Assembly (NCBI RefSeq): GCF_000423225.1
Contig: NZ_KE383991.1
Location: 506,217-570,216 of the forward strand
Direction: 5' to 3'
Origin: Kaistia adipata DSM 17808
GTDB lineage: Bacteria; Pseudomonadota; Alphaproteobacteria; Rhizobiales; Kaistiaceae
Length of the DNA stretch: 64,000 nt
Shown here: positions 16,450-24,707 of the stretch, in pieces
Layout: every line of letters begins with the position of its first letter
Position numbering within the stretch: position 1 is the first letter of the stretch
The notes under the pieces: model-generated
Databases searched by the model: none
Told to the model about the DNA's origin: nothing
The model's input: the letters and a program-made list of their open reading frames with translations, nothing else
Made by a program: the position numbers and the translations under genes

Positions 16450-17321
16450 TGACCGCGTCCTTCTCCTGGCCGAACCAGGCCCGGCTCGCCATGTCCTTCG
16501 TCATCAACATCGAGGAAGGCTCGGAGATGACCGTCGCCCGCGGCGACAAGGGCCCTGAGCCGGTCGACGAGCTCGGCGTTTCGCTGAAGATCCCGATCCG
16601 CAACTACGCTAACGAAAGCAACTACCAGTACGGCATCCGCGCCGGCGCGCCGCGCGTCTTCGGCCTGTTCCGGAAGCACGGCATCCCGACGACGGTGACG
16701 GCGGCGGCGATGGCGATCGAAAACGCGCCGGAACTCGCCGACATGATCCGCGACGGCGGCCACGAGACCTGCAGCCATGGCTGGCGCTGGATCCACCAGT
16801 TCTCCTATGACGAAGCGCGCGAGCGCGACTTCATCGACAAGGCGGTGAAGAGCATCGAGGCAACAACCGGCACGCGCCCCTATGGCTGGCTCTCGCGCTA
16901 TCTACACACCGACCGCACGCGGCGCCTGCTCGCCGAGGCCGGCTTCGCCTATCACATGGACGATTTCTCCGACGACGTGCCGCGCTGGGACGTGGTCGAG
17001 ACGGACGCCGGCCCGAAGCCGATCGTCATCGTCCCCTATGCGCTCGACACCAACGACATGAAGTTCTGGACGGCGCCGTCCTACACGCCGCAGGACTGGC
17101 TCGACTATGCCATCGCCACCTTCGACCAGCTTTACGAGGAAGGCGCCGACGGCCCGAAGATGATGTCGCTCGGCCTGCATCTCAGGATCATCGGCCGTCC
17201 CGGCCGCATCGGCGTGCTGGAGAAGTTCATCCAGTATGTGAAGAGCCAGCCCGACGTCTGGTGCGCGACCCGCCTCGACATCGCCCGGCACTTCGCCGCC
17301 AGCATCCCTGCCCCGGTCTGA
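16449..17321 (+). CDS. Polysaccharide deacetylase-fold hydrolase, PuuE-like
   Basis: 290-residue NodB-fold protein of the PuuE branch, whose characterised members hydrolyse cyclic amides such as allantoin rather than sugars. Family markers are FVINIEEGSE near residue 20, RNYANESNYQYGIRAGAPRV, ETCSHGWRWI, YGWLSRYL and the C-terminal GLHLRIIGRPGRIGVLEKFI. The absence of polysaccharide genes and presence of an amidase at 28904 favour a C-N hydrolase role. Lies 12 bases before the MmgE/PrpD gene and overlaps the SDR stop. Confidence 0.85.
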   Translation: MTASFSWPNQARLAMSFVINIEEGSEMTVARGDKGPEPVDELGVSLKIPIRNYANESNYQYGIRAGAPRVFGLFRKHGIPTTVTAAAMAIENAPELADMIRDGGHETCSHGWRWIHQFSYDEARERDFIDKAVKSIEATTGTRPYGWLSRYLHTDRTRRLLAEAGFAYHMDDFSDDVPRWDVVETDAGPKPIVIVPYALDTNDMKFWTAPSYTPQDWLDYAIATFDQLYEEGADGPKMMSLGLHLRIIGRPGRIGVLEKFIQYVKSQPDVWCATRLDIARHFAASIPAPV

Positions 17322-17333
17322 GGAATTCGCATC

Positions 17334-18722
17334 ATGGCCTCGACCAATCCGCTCGACCGCGTGGTCAACCATGTCATCGACACACGCTTCGAGGATCTCC
17401 CCGCGGCGGTCGTCGCCAAGACCAAGACGTTCTTGCTGGACACGCTCGGCGTCGGCATTGCCGGCTCCGCCGGCACCGGCATTCCGGAACTGAAGCAGGT
17501 CGCGGCCGGCTGGGGTCAGGGCGACGAGGCGACCGTCTGGCTGACGGGCGAGAAGCTTCCGGCCCAGCAGGCGGCGATCGTCAACGCCTACCAGATCCAC
17601 TGCCTCGAATTCGACTGCGTGCACGAAGGCGCCGTGCTGCATCCGATGGCGACGATCCTCTCGGCCGTGATCGCCTGGGCGGAGAGAGAGCGGGCGAAGG
17701 GTCGAACCATAGCCGGCCGCGACCTGATCACGGCGCTGGCGCTCGGCGTCGACGTCTCGACCATGCTCGGCGTCGTCACCAATTCGGCCTTGCGCTTCTT
17801 CCGGCCGGCAACGGCCGGCGGCTTCGGCGCGGTCGCGGCGATCGGCAAGCTCGCCGGCTTCGACGCGCTAGCTCTCAAGAACGCGCTCGGCGCGCAATAT
17901 TCCCAGACCAGCGGCACGCTGCAGCCGCATGTCGAGGGCTCGCCGATGCTGGGCCTGCAGGTCGGGTTCAACGCCCGCGCCGCCATCGTCGCCACGGATC
18001 TTGCCGCGGCCGGCTTTCGCGGCCCGCACGACATCCTCGTCGGTCAGTACGGCTATTTCGCCCTGTTCGAGCAGAACGATTACGATCTCGAGCCTTTCCT
18101 CGCCCGGCTCGGCAAGGACTGGCAGATGCTGGAGATGTCGCACAAGCCGTATCCGAGCGGTCGCCTCACGCATGGCGCCGTCGACGGCATCGGCAAACTC
18201 ATGCAGACGCATGGCTTCACGGCCGACGACATCGCCGGCGTGGTCTGCGAGGTGCCGCCGCTGGTCAATCGCCTCGTCGGCCGGCCGGATGTCGCCAATC
18301 CGGAATCGAACTATGCCAAGCTCTGCCTGCGCTTCGTCGCCGGCACAATGCTGGCGCGTGGCCGGGTCGACGTGCCCGACTTCCGCGATCGGGCGTCGCT
18401 CGACGACGAGACGGCCCATCGCTACGCCGCGCTGGTCGACGTCGTGCAGGACGAGAACCCCGATCTGAACGCGCTCGATCCGCAGACGATCCGGGTGCGC
18501 CTCAAGAACGGCACCGATCACGCGATCACGCTTCCCCATGTCTATGGCCACCCGGCCGCCCCGCTGACCGACGCCGAGAATGTCGAGAAGTTCCGTCGCT
18601 GCGCCGGCTATGGCGCGGCGCCGCTCGCGCCGGAGAAGGTCGATGCGCTGATCGCGGCGATCCAAGACCTGGAATCCAACCCCGATGCGGCGGCGCTGGT
18701 CGCGCTGACGCTGGTCGGCTAA
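17334..18722 (+). CDS. MmgE/PrpD family protein (first of two)
   Basis: 462-residue member of the MmgE/PrpD family, which includes 2-methylcitrate dehydratase, iminodisuccinate epimerase and cis-aconitate decarboxylase. Recognised from LDTLGVGIAGSAGTG (about residues 39-53), NAYQIHCLEFDCVHEGAVLHPMA, FFRPATAGGFGAVAAIGKL and MSHKPYPSGRLTHGAVDG. Chemistry is acid/base lyase or isomerase on a polycarboxylic acid; the actual substrate is unknown. Last gene of the operon from 15293. A second, divergent family member is at 26105-27460. Confidence 0.88.
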   Translation: MASTNPLDRVVNHVIDTRFEDLPAAVVAKTKTFLLDTLGVGIAGSAGTGIPELKQVAAGWGQGDEATVWLTGEKLPAQQAAIVNAYQIHCLEFDCVHEGAVLHPMATILSAVIAWAERERAKGRTIAGRDLITALALGVDVSTMLGVVTNSALRFFRPATAGGFGAVAAIGKLAGFDALALKNALGAQYSQTSGTLQPHVEGSPMLGLQVGFNARAAIVATDLAAAGFRGPHDILVGQYGYFALFEQNDYDLEPFLARLGKDWQMLEMSHKPYPSGRLTHGAVDGIGKLMQTHGFTADDIAGVVCEVPPLVNRLVGRPDVANPESNYAKLCLRFVAGTMLARGRVDVPDFRDRASLDDETAHRYAALVDVVQDENPDLNALDPQTIRVRLKNGTDHAITLPHVYGHPAAPLTDAENVEKFRRCAGYGAAPLAPEKVDALIAAIQDLESNPDAAALVALTLVG

Positions 18723-18732
18723 AGCAAACCTG

Positions 18733-18792
18733 ATTTGTCCGGACAAATCATTTGACAAGCCTCTTTGCGTCCTCTTATTTGTCCGGACAAAT
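18733..18792 (+). promoter_or_regulatory. Tandem operators D and E around the promoter of the CitE-MaoC-ACAD-CaiB operon
   Basis: Two perfect ATTTGTCCGGACAAAT palindromes, at 18733-18748 and 18777-18792, flank a consensus-like promoter: TTGACA at 18752-18757, a 17-base spacer and TTATTT at 18775-18780. One operator sits just upstream of the -35 box and the other overlaps the -10 box; starts are 44 bp apart. Confidence 0.85.
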
Positions 18793-18831
18793 TTGACGCA
18801 TACGGCACTCTGCAGGAGATGCGGTCCCATC

Positions 18832-19674
18832 ATGCGCGCGCGCAGAACCCTACTTTTCGCTCCCGGAAACCGCATCGAGGTGCACGCCAAGGCGCTGGCC
18901 ACGGGCGCCGACGTCGTTTGTCTCGACCTCGAGGACGCGGTGCCGCCGGCCCTGAAGGCAGAGGCGCGCGCCGCCGCGATCCCCTTCCTCGCCGATGTCG
19001 CAGGCCCGGAGCGGGTGCTCCGCATCAACAGCCCGCGCAGCGCCGAAGGCCTGCGCGATCTGCTCGCCGTCATCGAGGCGCGACCGGCCGCCGGCGTGAT
19101 CTTCCTGCCCAAGGTCGACACGGCCGACGAGGTGCGCTGGGTCGCCGGGCTGCTCGCCGAAGCAGGGCTGGACCTCGGTCTCGCCGTGCTGATCGAAAGC
19201 GTCGAAGGCCTCGAGAACGTCGCCTCGATCCTCACCGCCAGCGACCGGATCGAGTTCGCCATGTTCGGCGGCGCGGACCTGTCGGCCGAGCTCGGCGTCG
19301 CGATTGCGCCCGAGCCACTGCTCTATGCCCGCTCGCGGGTCGTGCACGCGGCCAAGCTCGCCGGCGTCGACGTGTTCGATGTGCCGAGCCTGGCCTTCCG
19401 CGACGCGGAGATCGTCCGCGCCGAATCCGTCGCCGCCAAGGCGCTCGGCTTCACCGGCAAGGGCGTGCTGCACCCCGCCAATGTCGCCGTGGTGAACGAG
19501 GTGTTCGCCCCGACGACCGACGAGATCGCACAGGCCGAGCGGGTCATCGCCGCCTATCGCGCCAGCCCGACCGGCCTCGCCGTGCTCGACGGCAAGCTCG
19601 TCGAGCGGCCGGTGGTGCGTGCCATGGAGCGCATCCTGGCGCTCCGCGATTCCTTCCAGAACAAGAACCAGTGA
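18832..19674 (+). CDS. CoA-ester lyase of the HpcH/HpaI (CitE-like) family
   Basis: 280-residue TIM-barrel lyase, the fold of citramalyl-CoA, malyl-CoA and citryl-CoA lyases. RRTLLFAPGNR at the N-terminus, the acidic metal-site segment CLDLEDAVPP, the RINSPRS strand, FLPKVD, IESVEGLEN, FGGADLSAELG and the C-terminal GFTGKGVLHPAN are all present. It cleaves a 3-hydroxyacyl-CoA into acetyl-CoA (or similar) plus a 2-oxo compound. Start at the ATG at 18832; AGGAG lies 14 bases upstream, wider than normal. First gene behind operators D/E; followed by the MaoC gene, the same pair seen in itaconate degradation. Confidence 0.88.
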   Translation: MRARRTLLFAPGNRIEVHAKALATGADVVCLDLEDAVPPALKAEARAAAIPFLADVAGPERVLRINSPRSAEGLRDLLAVIEARPAAGVIFLPKVDTADEVRWVAGLLAEAGLDLGLAVLIESVEGLENVASILTASDRIEFAMFGGADLSAELGVAIAPEPLLYARSRVVHAAKLAGVDVFDVPSLAFRDAEIVRAESVAAKALGFTGKGVLHPANVAVVNEVFAPTTDEIAQAERVIAAYRASPTGLAVLDGKLVERPVVRAMERILALRDSFQNKNQ

Positions 19675-19688
19675 GAAGAGCCAAGACG

Positions 19689-20207
19689 ATGGTCGTGACA
19701 ATCAAGGAAGTCGGTCCCAATCGCTACCGCGAGAGCTTCGGTCGCTATTTCGAGGACTTCAACGAAGGCGACATCTACGAGCATCGCCCCGGCCGGACGA
19801 TCACCGAGACGGAGAACACTTGGTTCACGCTGCTGACGATGAACACCCATCCGATGCATTTCGACGCCGAATACGCCAAGCACAGCGAGTTCGGCCGCTG
19901 CATCATCTGCTCGCCCTTCACCGTCGCGCTGATGGTGGGCATGAGCGTCACCGACGTCAGCCAGAAGGCGATCGCCAATCTCGGCTGGAGCGAGATCAAG
20001 CTCACCTTCCCGCTCTTCGCCGGCGACACTCTGGTGGCGGAATCGGAGGTGCTCGGCAAGCGCGAGAGCAAGTCGCGCCCGAATGCCGGCATCGTCACGG
20101 TGAAGACGCGCGGCTTCAACCAGGACGAGAAGCTGATCTGCGAGTTCGAGCGCACCATGCTGATCGCCAAGCGCGGTTTCGATGTCGAGGAGAAGGCGCG
20201 CTACTGA
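19689..20207 (+). CDS. MaoC-like enoyl-CoA hydratase (mesaconyl-/itaconyl-CoA hydratase type)
   Basis: 172-residue hotdog-fold hydratase. The N-terminal RYFEDFNEGDIYEHRPGRTI and TMNTHPMHFDAEYAKHSEFG contain the family Asp/His catalytic region. The hydratase adds water across the double bond of a 2-enoyl-CoA to yield the substrate of the adjacent CitE-like lyase; itaconyl- or mesaconyl-CoA hydratases of this type sit beside such lyases in known C5-dicarboxylate pathways. Start at the ATG at 19689, 14 bases after the lyase gene. Confidence 0.88.
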   Translation: MVVTIKEVGPNRYRESFGRYFEDFNEGDIYEHRPGRTITETENTWFTLLTMNTHPMHFDAEYAKHSEFGRCIICSPFTVALMVGMSVTDVSQKAIANLGWSEIKLTFPLFAGDTLVAESEVLGKRESKSRPNAGIVTVKTRGFNQDEKLICEFERTMLIAKRGFDVEEKARY

Positions 20208-20229
20208 CGCGCCGGAAGAGGAACGCCCC

Positions 20230-21396
20230 ATGTCCAACGCCTCCCCTTCGGACCTCTCGTCCGACGACCAGATGATCCTCGAAGCGATCGAGAAGTGGCT
20301 CGAGCGCGACGTGCGCCCGCATGTGCTGCGGCTCGACCATGCGGATGAGTATCCGCAGGAGATGGTCGAGCAAATGAAGGAGCTCGGCCTGTTCGGCGCG
20401 ACGATTCCCGCTGAATATGGCGGCCTCGGCCTGTCGGCGACGACCTACGCCAAGATCGTCGAGAAAATCGCCGCCACCTGGATGTCGCTCGGCGGCGTCA
20501 TCAACTCGCACCTGATCATGTCGGCCTGCGTGACCCGCGTCGGCACCGAGGCGCAGAAGCAGAAATACCTGCCGCGCTTCGCCACGGGCGAGTTGCGTGG
20601 CGGCCTGGCCCTGACCGAGCCCGACGCCGGCACCGACCTGCAGGCGATCCGGACCCGCGCCGTGCGCGACGGCGACCACTATGTCGTCAACGGCGCCAAG
20701 ACCTGGATCACCAACGGCATCCACGGTTCCTGCTTCGCGCTGCTGGTGAAGACGAACCCCGACGCCGACCCGCGCCACAAGGGCATGTCGATGCTGATCG
20801 CCGAGAAGGGCGAAGGCTTCAACGTGTCGCGCAAGCTGGAGAAGCTCGGCTACAAGGGCATCGACAGCGCCGAGCTGAGCTTCGAGAACTATCGCGTGCC
20901 CGTCGAGAACCTGATCGGCGGCGAAGAGGGCCGTGGCATGCAGACGGCGCTCGGCGGCCTCGAGCTCGGCCGCATCAACATCGCGGCGCGCGGCTGCGGT
21001 CTCGCCGGGGCGGCGCTGATGGACAGCGTCCACTACGCCCAGCAGCGCAAGACCTTCGGCAAGCCGATCGGTCAGCACCAGGCGATCCAGCTGAAGCTCG
21101 GCGAGATGGCGACCCGCCTGCAGGCTGCCCGCCTGCTGACCTACGACGCCGCCCGCGCCTATGACCGCGGTGAGCGCTGCGACATGGAAGCCGGCATGGC
21201 GAAGTATTTCGCCTCGGAGGCGGCGGTGGAGAACTCGCTGGAGGCCATGCGCATCCACGGCGCCTATGGCTATTCCAAGGAGTACCATATCGAGCGCTAT
21301 TTCCGGGACGCGCCGCTGATGTGCATCGGCGAAGGCACCAACGAGATCCAGCGCATGATCATCGCCAAGCAGATGATGGAAAGGAACCCGGCGTGA
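20230..21396 (+). CDS. Acyl-CoA dehydrogenase
   Basis: 388-residue FAD enzyme introducing a 2,3 double bond into an acyl-CoA and donating electrons to ETF. Start at the ATG at 20230 after GGAAGAGGAACG. Visible: GGLGLSATTY, LTEPDAGTDLQAIRTRA (flavin region), QQRKTFGKPIGQHQAIQ, IHGAYGYSKEYHIERYFRDA, and the C-terminal GEGTNEIQR with the Glu that acts as catalytic base in medium/short-chain enzymes. The next gene starts on a GTG inside its stop (GTGA). By context it would make the substrate of the MaoC hydratase. Confidence 0.93.
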   Translation: MSNASPSDLSSDDQMILEAIEKWLERDVRPHVLRLDHADEYPQEMVEQMKELGLFGATIPAEYGGLGLSATTYAKIVEKIAATWMSLGGVINSHLIMSACVTRVGTEAQKQKYLPRFATGELRGGLALTEPDAGTDLQAIRTRAVRDGDHYVVNGAKTWITNGIHGSCFALLVKTNPDADPRHKGMSMLIAEKGEGFNVSRKLEKLGYKGIDSAELSFENYRVPVENLIGGEEGRGMQTALGGLELGRINIAARGCGLAGAALMDSVHYAQQRKTFGKPIGQHQAIQLKLGEMATRLQAARLLTYDAARAYDRGERCDMEAGMAKYFASEAAVENSLEAMRIHGAYGYSKEYHIERYFRDAPLMCIGEGTNEIQRMIIAKQMMERNPA

Positions 21397-22646
21397 CCCT
21401 GACGGCGACGAGAAACGATGCGGCTCCGAGCGGCTTCGGCATCGCCGAACCGCCGCTCAAGGGCATCCGGATCATCGCCGCCGAGCAATATGGCGCCGGT
21501 CCCTTCGCGACCATGTACCTCTCGGACATGGGCGCGGAGGTGATCAAGATCGAGCCGCCGGCGACGGGAAAGGGACCGGCCGGCGACAGCTCGCGCCAGT
21601 CGGGCCCCTATTTCCTCGGCGAGAACGACAGCCAGTTCTTCCAGACCTTTAACCTCGGCAAGAAGAGCCTGACGCTCGACCTGCGCAAGCCGGAGGGCCA
21701 GGCGGTGCTGCACCGCCTCGTCGCCGGCGCCGACGCCGTGCTGAACAATCTGCGCGGCGACCAGCCAGCCAAGCTCGGCCTGACGCATACGGCGCTGGCG
21801 AAGGTGAAGCCGTCGATCGTCTGCGCCCATCTCTCCGGCTATGGCCGCGAGGGCGAGCGCGCCAACTGGCCCGCCTATGATTATCTGATGCAGGCGGAAG
21901 CCGGCTTCCTGTCGCTGACCGGCGAACCGGACGGCGCCCCCACCCGCATGGGCCTGTCGATCGTCGACTACCTGACCGGCATCACCACCGCCTTCGCCCT
22001 GACGGCGGCGCTGCTCGGGGCGGCCCGGACCGGCCGTGGCCGCGATGTCGACGTGACGCTCTATGACGTCGCCATGCACCAGCTGACCTATCCGGCCACC
22101 TGGTATCTGAACGAGAGCGTCGAGACGACTCGCCGGCCGCGCTCCGGCCATCCGTCCGTCGTGCCCTGCGAGACCTTCCCGACCAGCGACGGCCGCATCT
22201 TCATCATGTGCATCCTGCCGAAGTTCTGGGAGAAGCTCTGCGAACTGACAGGCCTGGGCGAGCTCGTCGAGGATCCGCGCTTCCGCTCCAACAAGAACCG
22301 CTACGACAACCGCGAGGCGCTGATCGCCCTCCTCGACGCGGCGCTTTCGACGCGCTCGACGGGCGAATGGATGGCGCGCTTCTCCGGCCAGCTCCCGGCA
22401 GCGCCCGTCCTCGGCATGGGGGCGGCGCTCGACAATCCCTATTTCCGCGCGACCGGCGGCGTGCAGTCGGTCGACCATACGGCGCGCGACGGCCTGCAGG
22501 TGCTCTCCAATCCGATCCGGCTCGACGGCCGCCGCGCCGAGGCCCGGTCCGGTCCCGGCCTCGGCCAGCATACGGACGAGATCCTCGCCGGGATCGGCTA
22601 CGGCCCCGACGAGATCGCCAGGCTGCGCGCCGAACAGACCATCTGA
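21393..22646 (+). CDS. CaiB/BaiF family (class III) CoA-transferase, first copy
   Basis: 417-residue class III CoA-transferase, activating a carboxylic acid by transfer of CoA from a donor thioester. GTG start at 21393 within the stop of the dehydrogenase gene. Markers: PLKGIRIIAAEQYGAGPFAT, LSDMGAEVIKIEPP, FFQTFNLGKKSLTLDLRKPEG, WPAYDYLMQAEAG (region of the catalytic Asp) and GRGRDVDVTLYDVAMHQL. An N-terminal extension of about 20 residues precedes the domain. The second copy follows after 17 bases; the two are too different to be a recent duplication and may form a heteromer or act on different acids. Confidence 0.92.
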   Translation: MTLTATRNDAAPSGFGIAEPPLKGIRIIAAEQYGAGPFATMYLSDMGAEVIKIEPPATGKGPAGDSSRQSGPYFLGENDSQFFQTFNLGKKSLTLDLRKPEGQAVLHRLVAGADAVLNNLRGDQPAKLGLTHTALAKVKPSIVCAHLSGYGREGERANWPAYDYLMQAEAGFLSLTGEPDGAPTRMGLSIVDYLTGITTAFALTAALLGAARTGRGRDVDVTLYDVAMHQLTYPATWYLNESVETTRRPRSGHPSVVPCETFPTSDGRIFIMCILPKFWEKLCELTGLGELVEDPRFRSNKNRYDNREALIALLDAALSTRSTGEWMARFSGQLPAAPVLGMGAALDNPYFRATGGVQSVDHTARDGLQVLSNPIRLDGRRAEARSGPGLGQHTDEILAGIGYGPDEIARLRAEQTI

Positions 22647-22663
22647 CCAACGAGGTCCATGCC

Positions 22664-23827
22664 ATGAAGCTCGAAGGTCTCCGCGTCCTCGACCTGTCGC
22701 TGTTCCTGCCCGGCCCGATGCTGACCCAGACCATGGCCGACCATGGCGCCGAGGTCATCAAGATCGAGCCGCCCGGCGAGGGAGAGCCTGTCAGAAATGT
22801 CGGCTACCGTACCTCCGACGGCGTCAGCGTCTGGTTCCGCAACACGCATCGCGGCAAGAAGAGCATCGTGCTCGACTTCAAGAGCCCGGCTGGCGTCGCC
22901 GCCTTCCTCAGGCTCTGCGAGACCGCCGACGTCGTCGTGGAAGCGTTCCGTCCCGGCGTCGTCGACCGGCTCGGCGTCGGTTATGACGCGGTGTCGAAGG
23001 TCAATCCCCGCATCGTCTACGCCTCGATCTCGGCCTTCGGCCAGACCGGCCCGGAGGTGAAGCGGCCGGCGCACGACATCGCCATCGAGGCGCTTGCCGG
23101 CGTCGTCAGCCTCAATCTCGGCGGCGACGGCCAACCGACCAACCCCCACATGCCGGTCGCCGACATGGCCGGCTCGATGACCGCCTTCGCCGGCATCCTG
23201 ATGGCGCTGCTCCGGCGCGAGAAGACCGGCCGCGGCGACTATCTCGACATCTCGATGCAGGATTCCACCATGGCGTGGCTTCCGAACGTCACCGGACCGG
23301 TATTCGCCGAGGACCGCGCCCCGCGCGTCAAGGAAGAGCGCTCCTTCGGCGGCTATGCCTTCTTCTCGGTCTACGAGACGGCGGACCATCGCCATGTCGT
23401 GCTCGGCGGCGTCGAGCACAAATTCGTCCGCAACCTGCTGAATGCGCTAGAACGGCCCGACCTGATCCCGCTCGCCGAGGGGCCGCCGGGGCCGACGCAG
23501 GAGCCGGTCCAGCAGTTCCTGCGCGCGACCTTCGCGATGAAGACCCGCGCCGAATGGGAAGCCTGGTTCGCCGACAAGGATGTCTGCTTCGCGCCTGTCC
23601 TCGACCTGCACGAGGCCTTCCACCAGCCGCACATCGCGGCACGCGAGATGTTGCACCGCGATGTGGACGGCAATCTGCACATCGGCACGCCGATCCGCTA
23701 TCGCGACGAGCCCGGCCGGCTCGACACCACCCTGCCCGCCCTCGGCGAGCATACGGCCGAGGTGCTGCGACAAGCCGGGCTCGACGATGCGGCCATAGCC
23801 GAGATCCTGGCCGGACGGCGGGGCTAG
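22664..23827 (+). CDS. CaiB/BaiF family (class III) CoA-transferase, second copy
   Basis: 387-residue class III CoA-transferase. MKLEGLRVLDLSLFLPGPMLTQ, MADHGAEVIKIEPPGEGEP, WFRNTHRGKKSIVLDFKSPAG, RPAHDIAIEALAG (catalytic Asp region) and GRGDYLDISMQDS mark the fold. Last gene of the operon from 18832; two hairpins follow before the converging GntR gene. Donor and acceptor acids cannot be read from the sequence. Confidence 0.92.
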   Translation: MKLEGLRVLDLSLFLPGPMLTQTMADHGAEVIKIEPPGEGEPVRNVGYRTSDGVSVWFRNTHRGKKSIVLDFKSPAGVAAFLRLCETADVVVEAFRPGVVDRLGVGYDAVSKVNPRIVYASISAFGQTGPEVKRPAHDIAIEALAGVVSLNLGGDGQPTNPHMPVADMAGSMTAFAGILMALLRREKTGRGDYLDISMQDSTMAWLPNVTGPVFAEDRAPRVKEERSFGGYAFFSVYETADHRHVVLGGVEHKFVRNLLNALERPDLIPLAEGPPGPTQEPVQQFLRATFAMKTRAEWEAWFADKDVCFAPVLDLHEAFHQPHIAAREMLHRDVDGNLHIGTPIRYRDEPGRLDTTLPALGEHTAEVLRQAGLDDAAIAEILAGRRG

Positions 23828-23930
23828 AGCGTTTTCGAGCGAGGTGGATACCCGGTTCGCGTGAAGAAAACGCGACCCAACAAAGAGTCAGAGCCTCTCA
23901 TCGATTCCATGAAATGCTGAAAGGCTCTGA
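23828..23930. repeat. Intergenic repeat-like element with two stem-loops
   Basis: Begins AGAGCGTTTTCGAGCGA and runs through GGTTCGCGTGAAGAAAACGCG to a second stem. Stem 1 pairs GCGTTTTC (23829-23836) with GAAAACGC (23866-23873). Stem 2 pairs TCAGAGCCT (23888-23896) with AGGCTCTGA (23922-23930). I recognise this sequence type as a short element recurring between genes in Rhizobiales genomes; only one copy lies in this window. It may terminate the CaiB operon. Confidence 0.6.
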
Positions 23931-23934
23931 GCTG

Positions 23935-23959
23935 AAGGCTGGGCCTCAGACCCAGCCTT
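23935..23959. terminator. GC-rich hairpin between converging operons
   Basis: AAGGCTGGG (23935-23943), a seven-base loop and CCCAGCCTT (23951-23959), then TCGCG on the plus strand. The stop codon of the GntR gene (23946-23948) lies in the loop, so the last codons of that gene form one arm. Likely bidirectional terminator for the CaiB operon and the gntR unit. Confidence 0.65.
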
Positions 23960-24707
23960 TCGCGCCCTCGCGACGCAGATGCATCGAATAGGAGAAGCGG
24001 TCGGCCGGGTGATAGTTGACCGAGATCTGCAGAATCTTGCCGTCCTCGCCGAAATAGCGACGGATGACGCGGACGGCCCAGATCCGCGTCGACGAGCCCA
24101 GCAGCTTGGCGGCGTATTTGCCCATCGGCTCGGCCCGGATCTCCTGCTCGACATCCTCCACCGTGACGCCGTAGCGCTGCTCGATCAGCCGGAAGATCGT
24201 GCCGCCGACGCTCGGCAGATCGCCGGCGATGCCTTCGAACTCGCGATTGATGAAGACGCGCGAAAAGGCGATCGGCGTGCGGCCGTCCGCCTCGAGGCGC
24301 ACGCCCTCGACATAAAGCCAGGGCTCATCGGCCGTCTCGCCAAGATAGGGCTGCACCTCCGGCTCCGGCACCTGCATCTCGACCGCGGTGATCTTGAACA
24401 CCGTGTCGGACGCATACTGGAACAACTCGCTGAGCGAGCGCATCGAATGGACGAAATTGGCCGGCACCTTGTTGGCGACGACCTGGCTCCCCGAGCCCTG
24501 CCGGCGGCGCACCAGTCCCGCCTCGGTGAGCCGGCGCAGCGCTTCGCGGATGGTGTAGCGGCTGACGTCGAACTCGGCGCAGAGGTCCTGCTCGGTCGGC
24601 AGCAGGTCGCCGATCGCATATTTTCCGAGCTCGATGCGCTCGGTCAGGATGTTGCTGATCTGGTGATAGCGCGGCAGATCGCCTGCGGCGGTCGCGGGCT
24701 TGCTCAT
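23946..24707 (-). CDS. GntR family transcriptional regulator, HutC/FarR subfamily (UTRA domain)
   Basis: 253-residue regulator with an N-terminal winged helix (about 12-80; recognition helix around SRYTIREAL, 49-57; wing RRRQGSGSQV) and a C-terminal UTRA ligand-binding domain (about 95-245, ending SVNYHPADRFSYSMHLRR). HutC-type proteins bind palindromes of the GT-N4-AC class; the six ATTTGTCCGGACAAAT-type sites in this island fit. It is the only GntR protein here and lies inside the island, so I infer it is the island repressor, released by a pathway intermediate. Its ATG overlaps the CoA-transferase stop by four bases, so site F would make it autoregulated. Confidence 0.93.
   Translation of the reverse strand: MSKPATAAGDLPRYHQISNILTERIELGKYAIGDLLPTEQDLCAEFDVSRYTIREALRRLTEAGLVRRRQGSGSQVVANKVPANFVHSMRSLSELFQYASDTVFKITAVEMQVPEPEVQPYLGETADEPWLYVEGVRLEADGRTPIAFSRVFINREFEGIAGDLPSVGGTIFRLIEQRYGVTVEDVEQEIRAEPMGKYAAKLLGSSTRIWAVRVIRRYFGEDGKILQISVNYHPADRFSYSMHLRREGAKGWV

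Noticed and set aside
17261-18733. 490-codon plus-strand frame over the MmgE/PrpD gene
   Set aside because: Same-strand alternative frame, Arg-rich, no family similarity; the other frame is a clear MmgE/PrpD.
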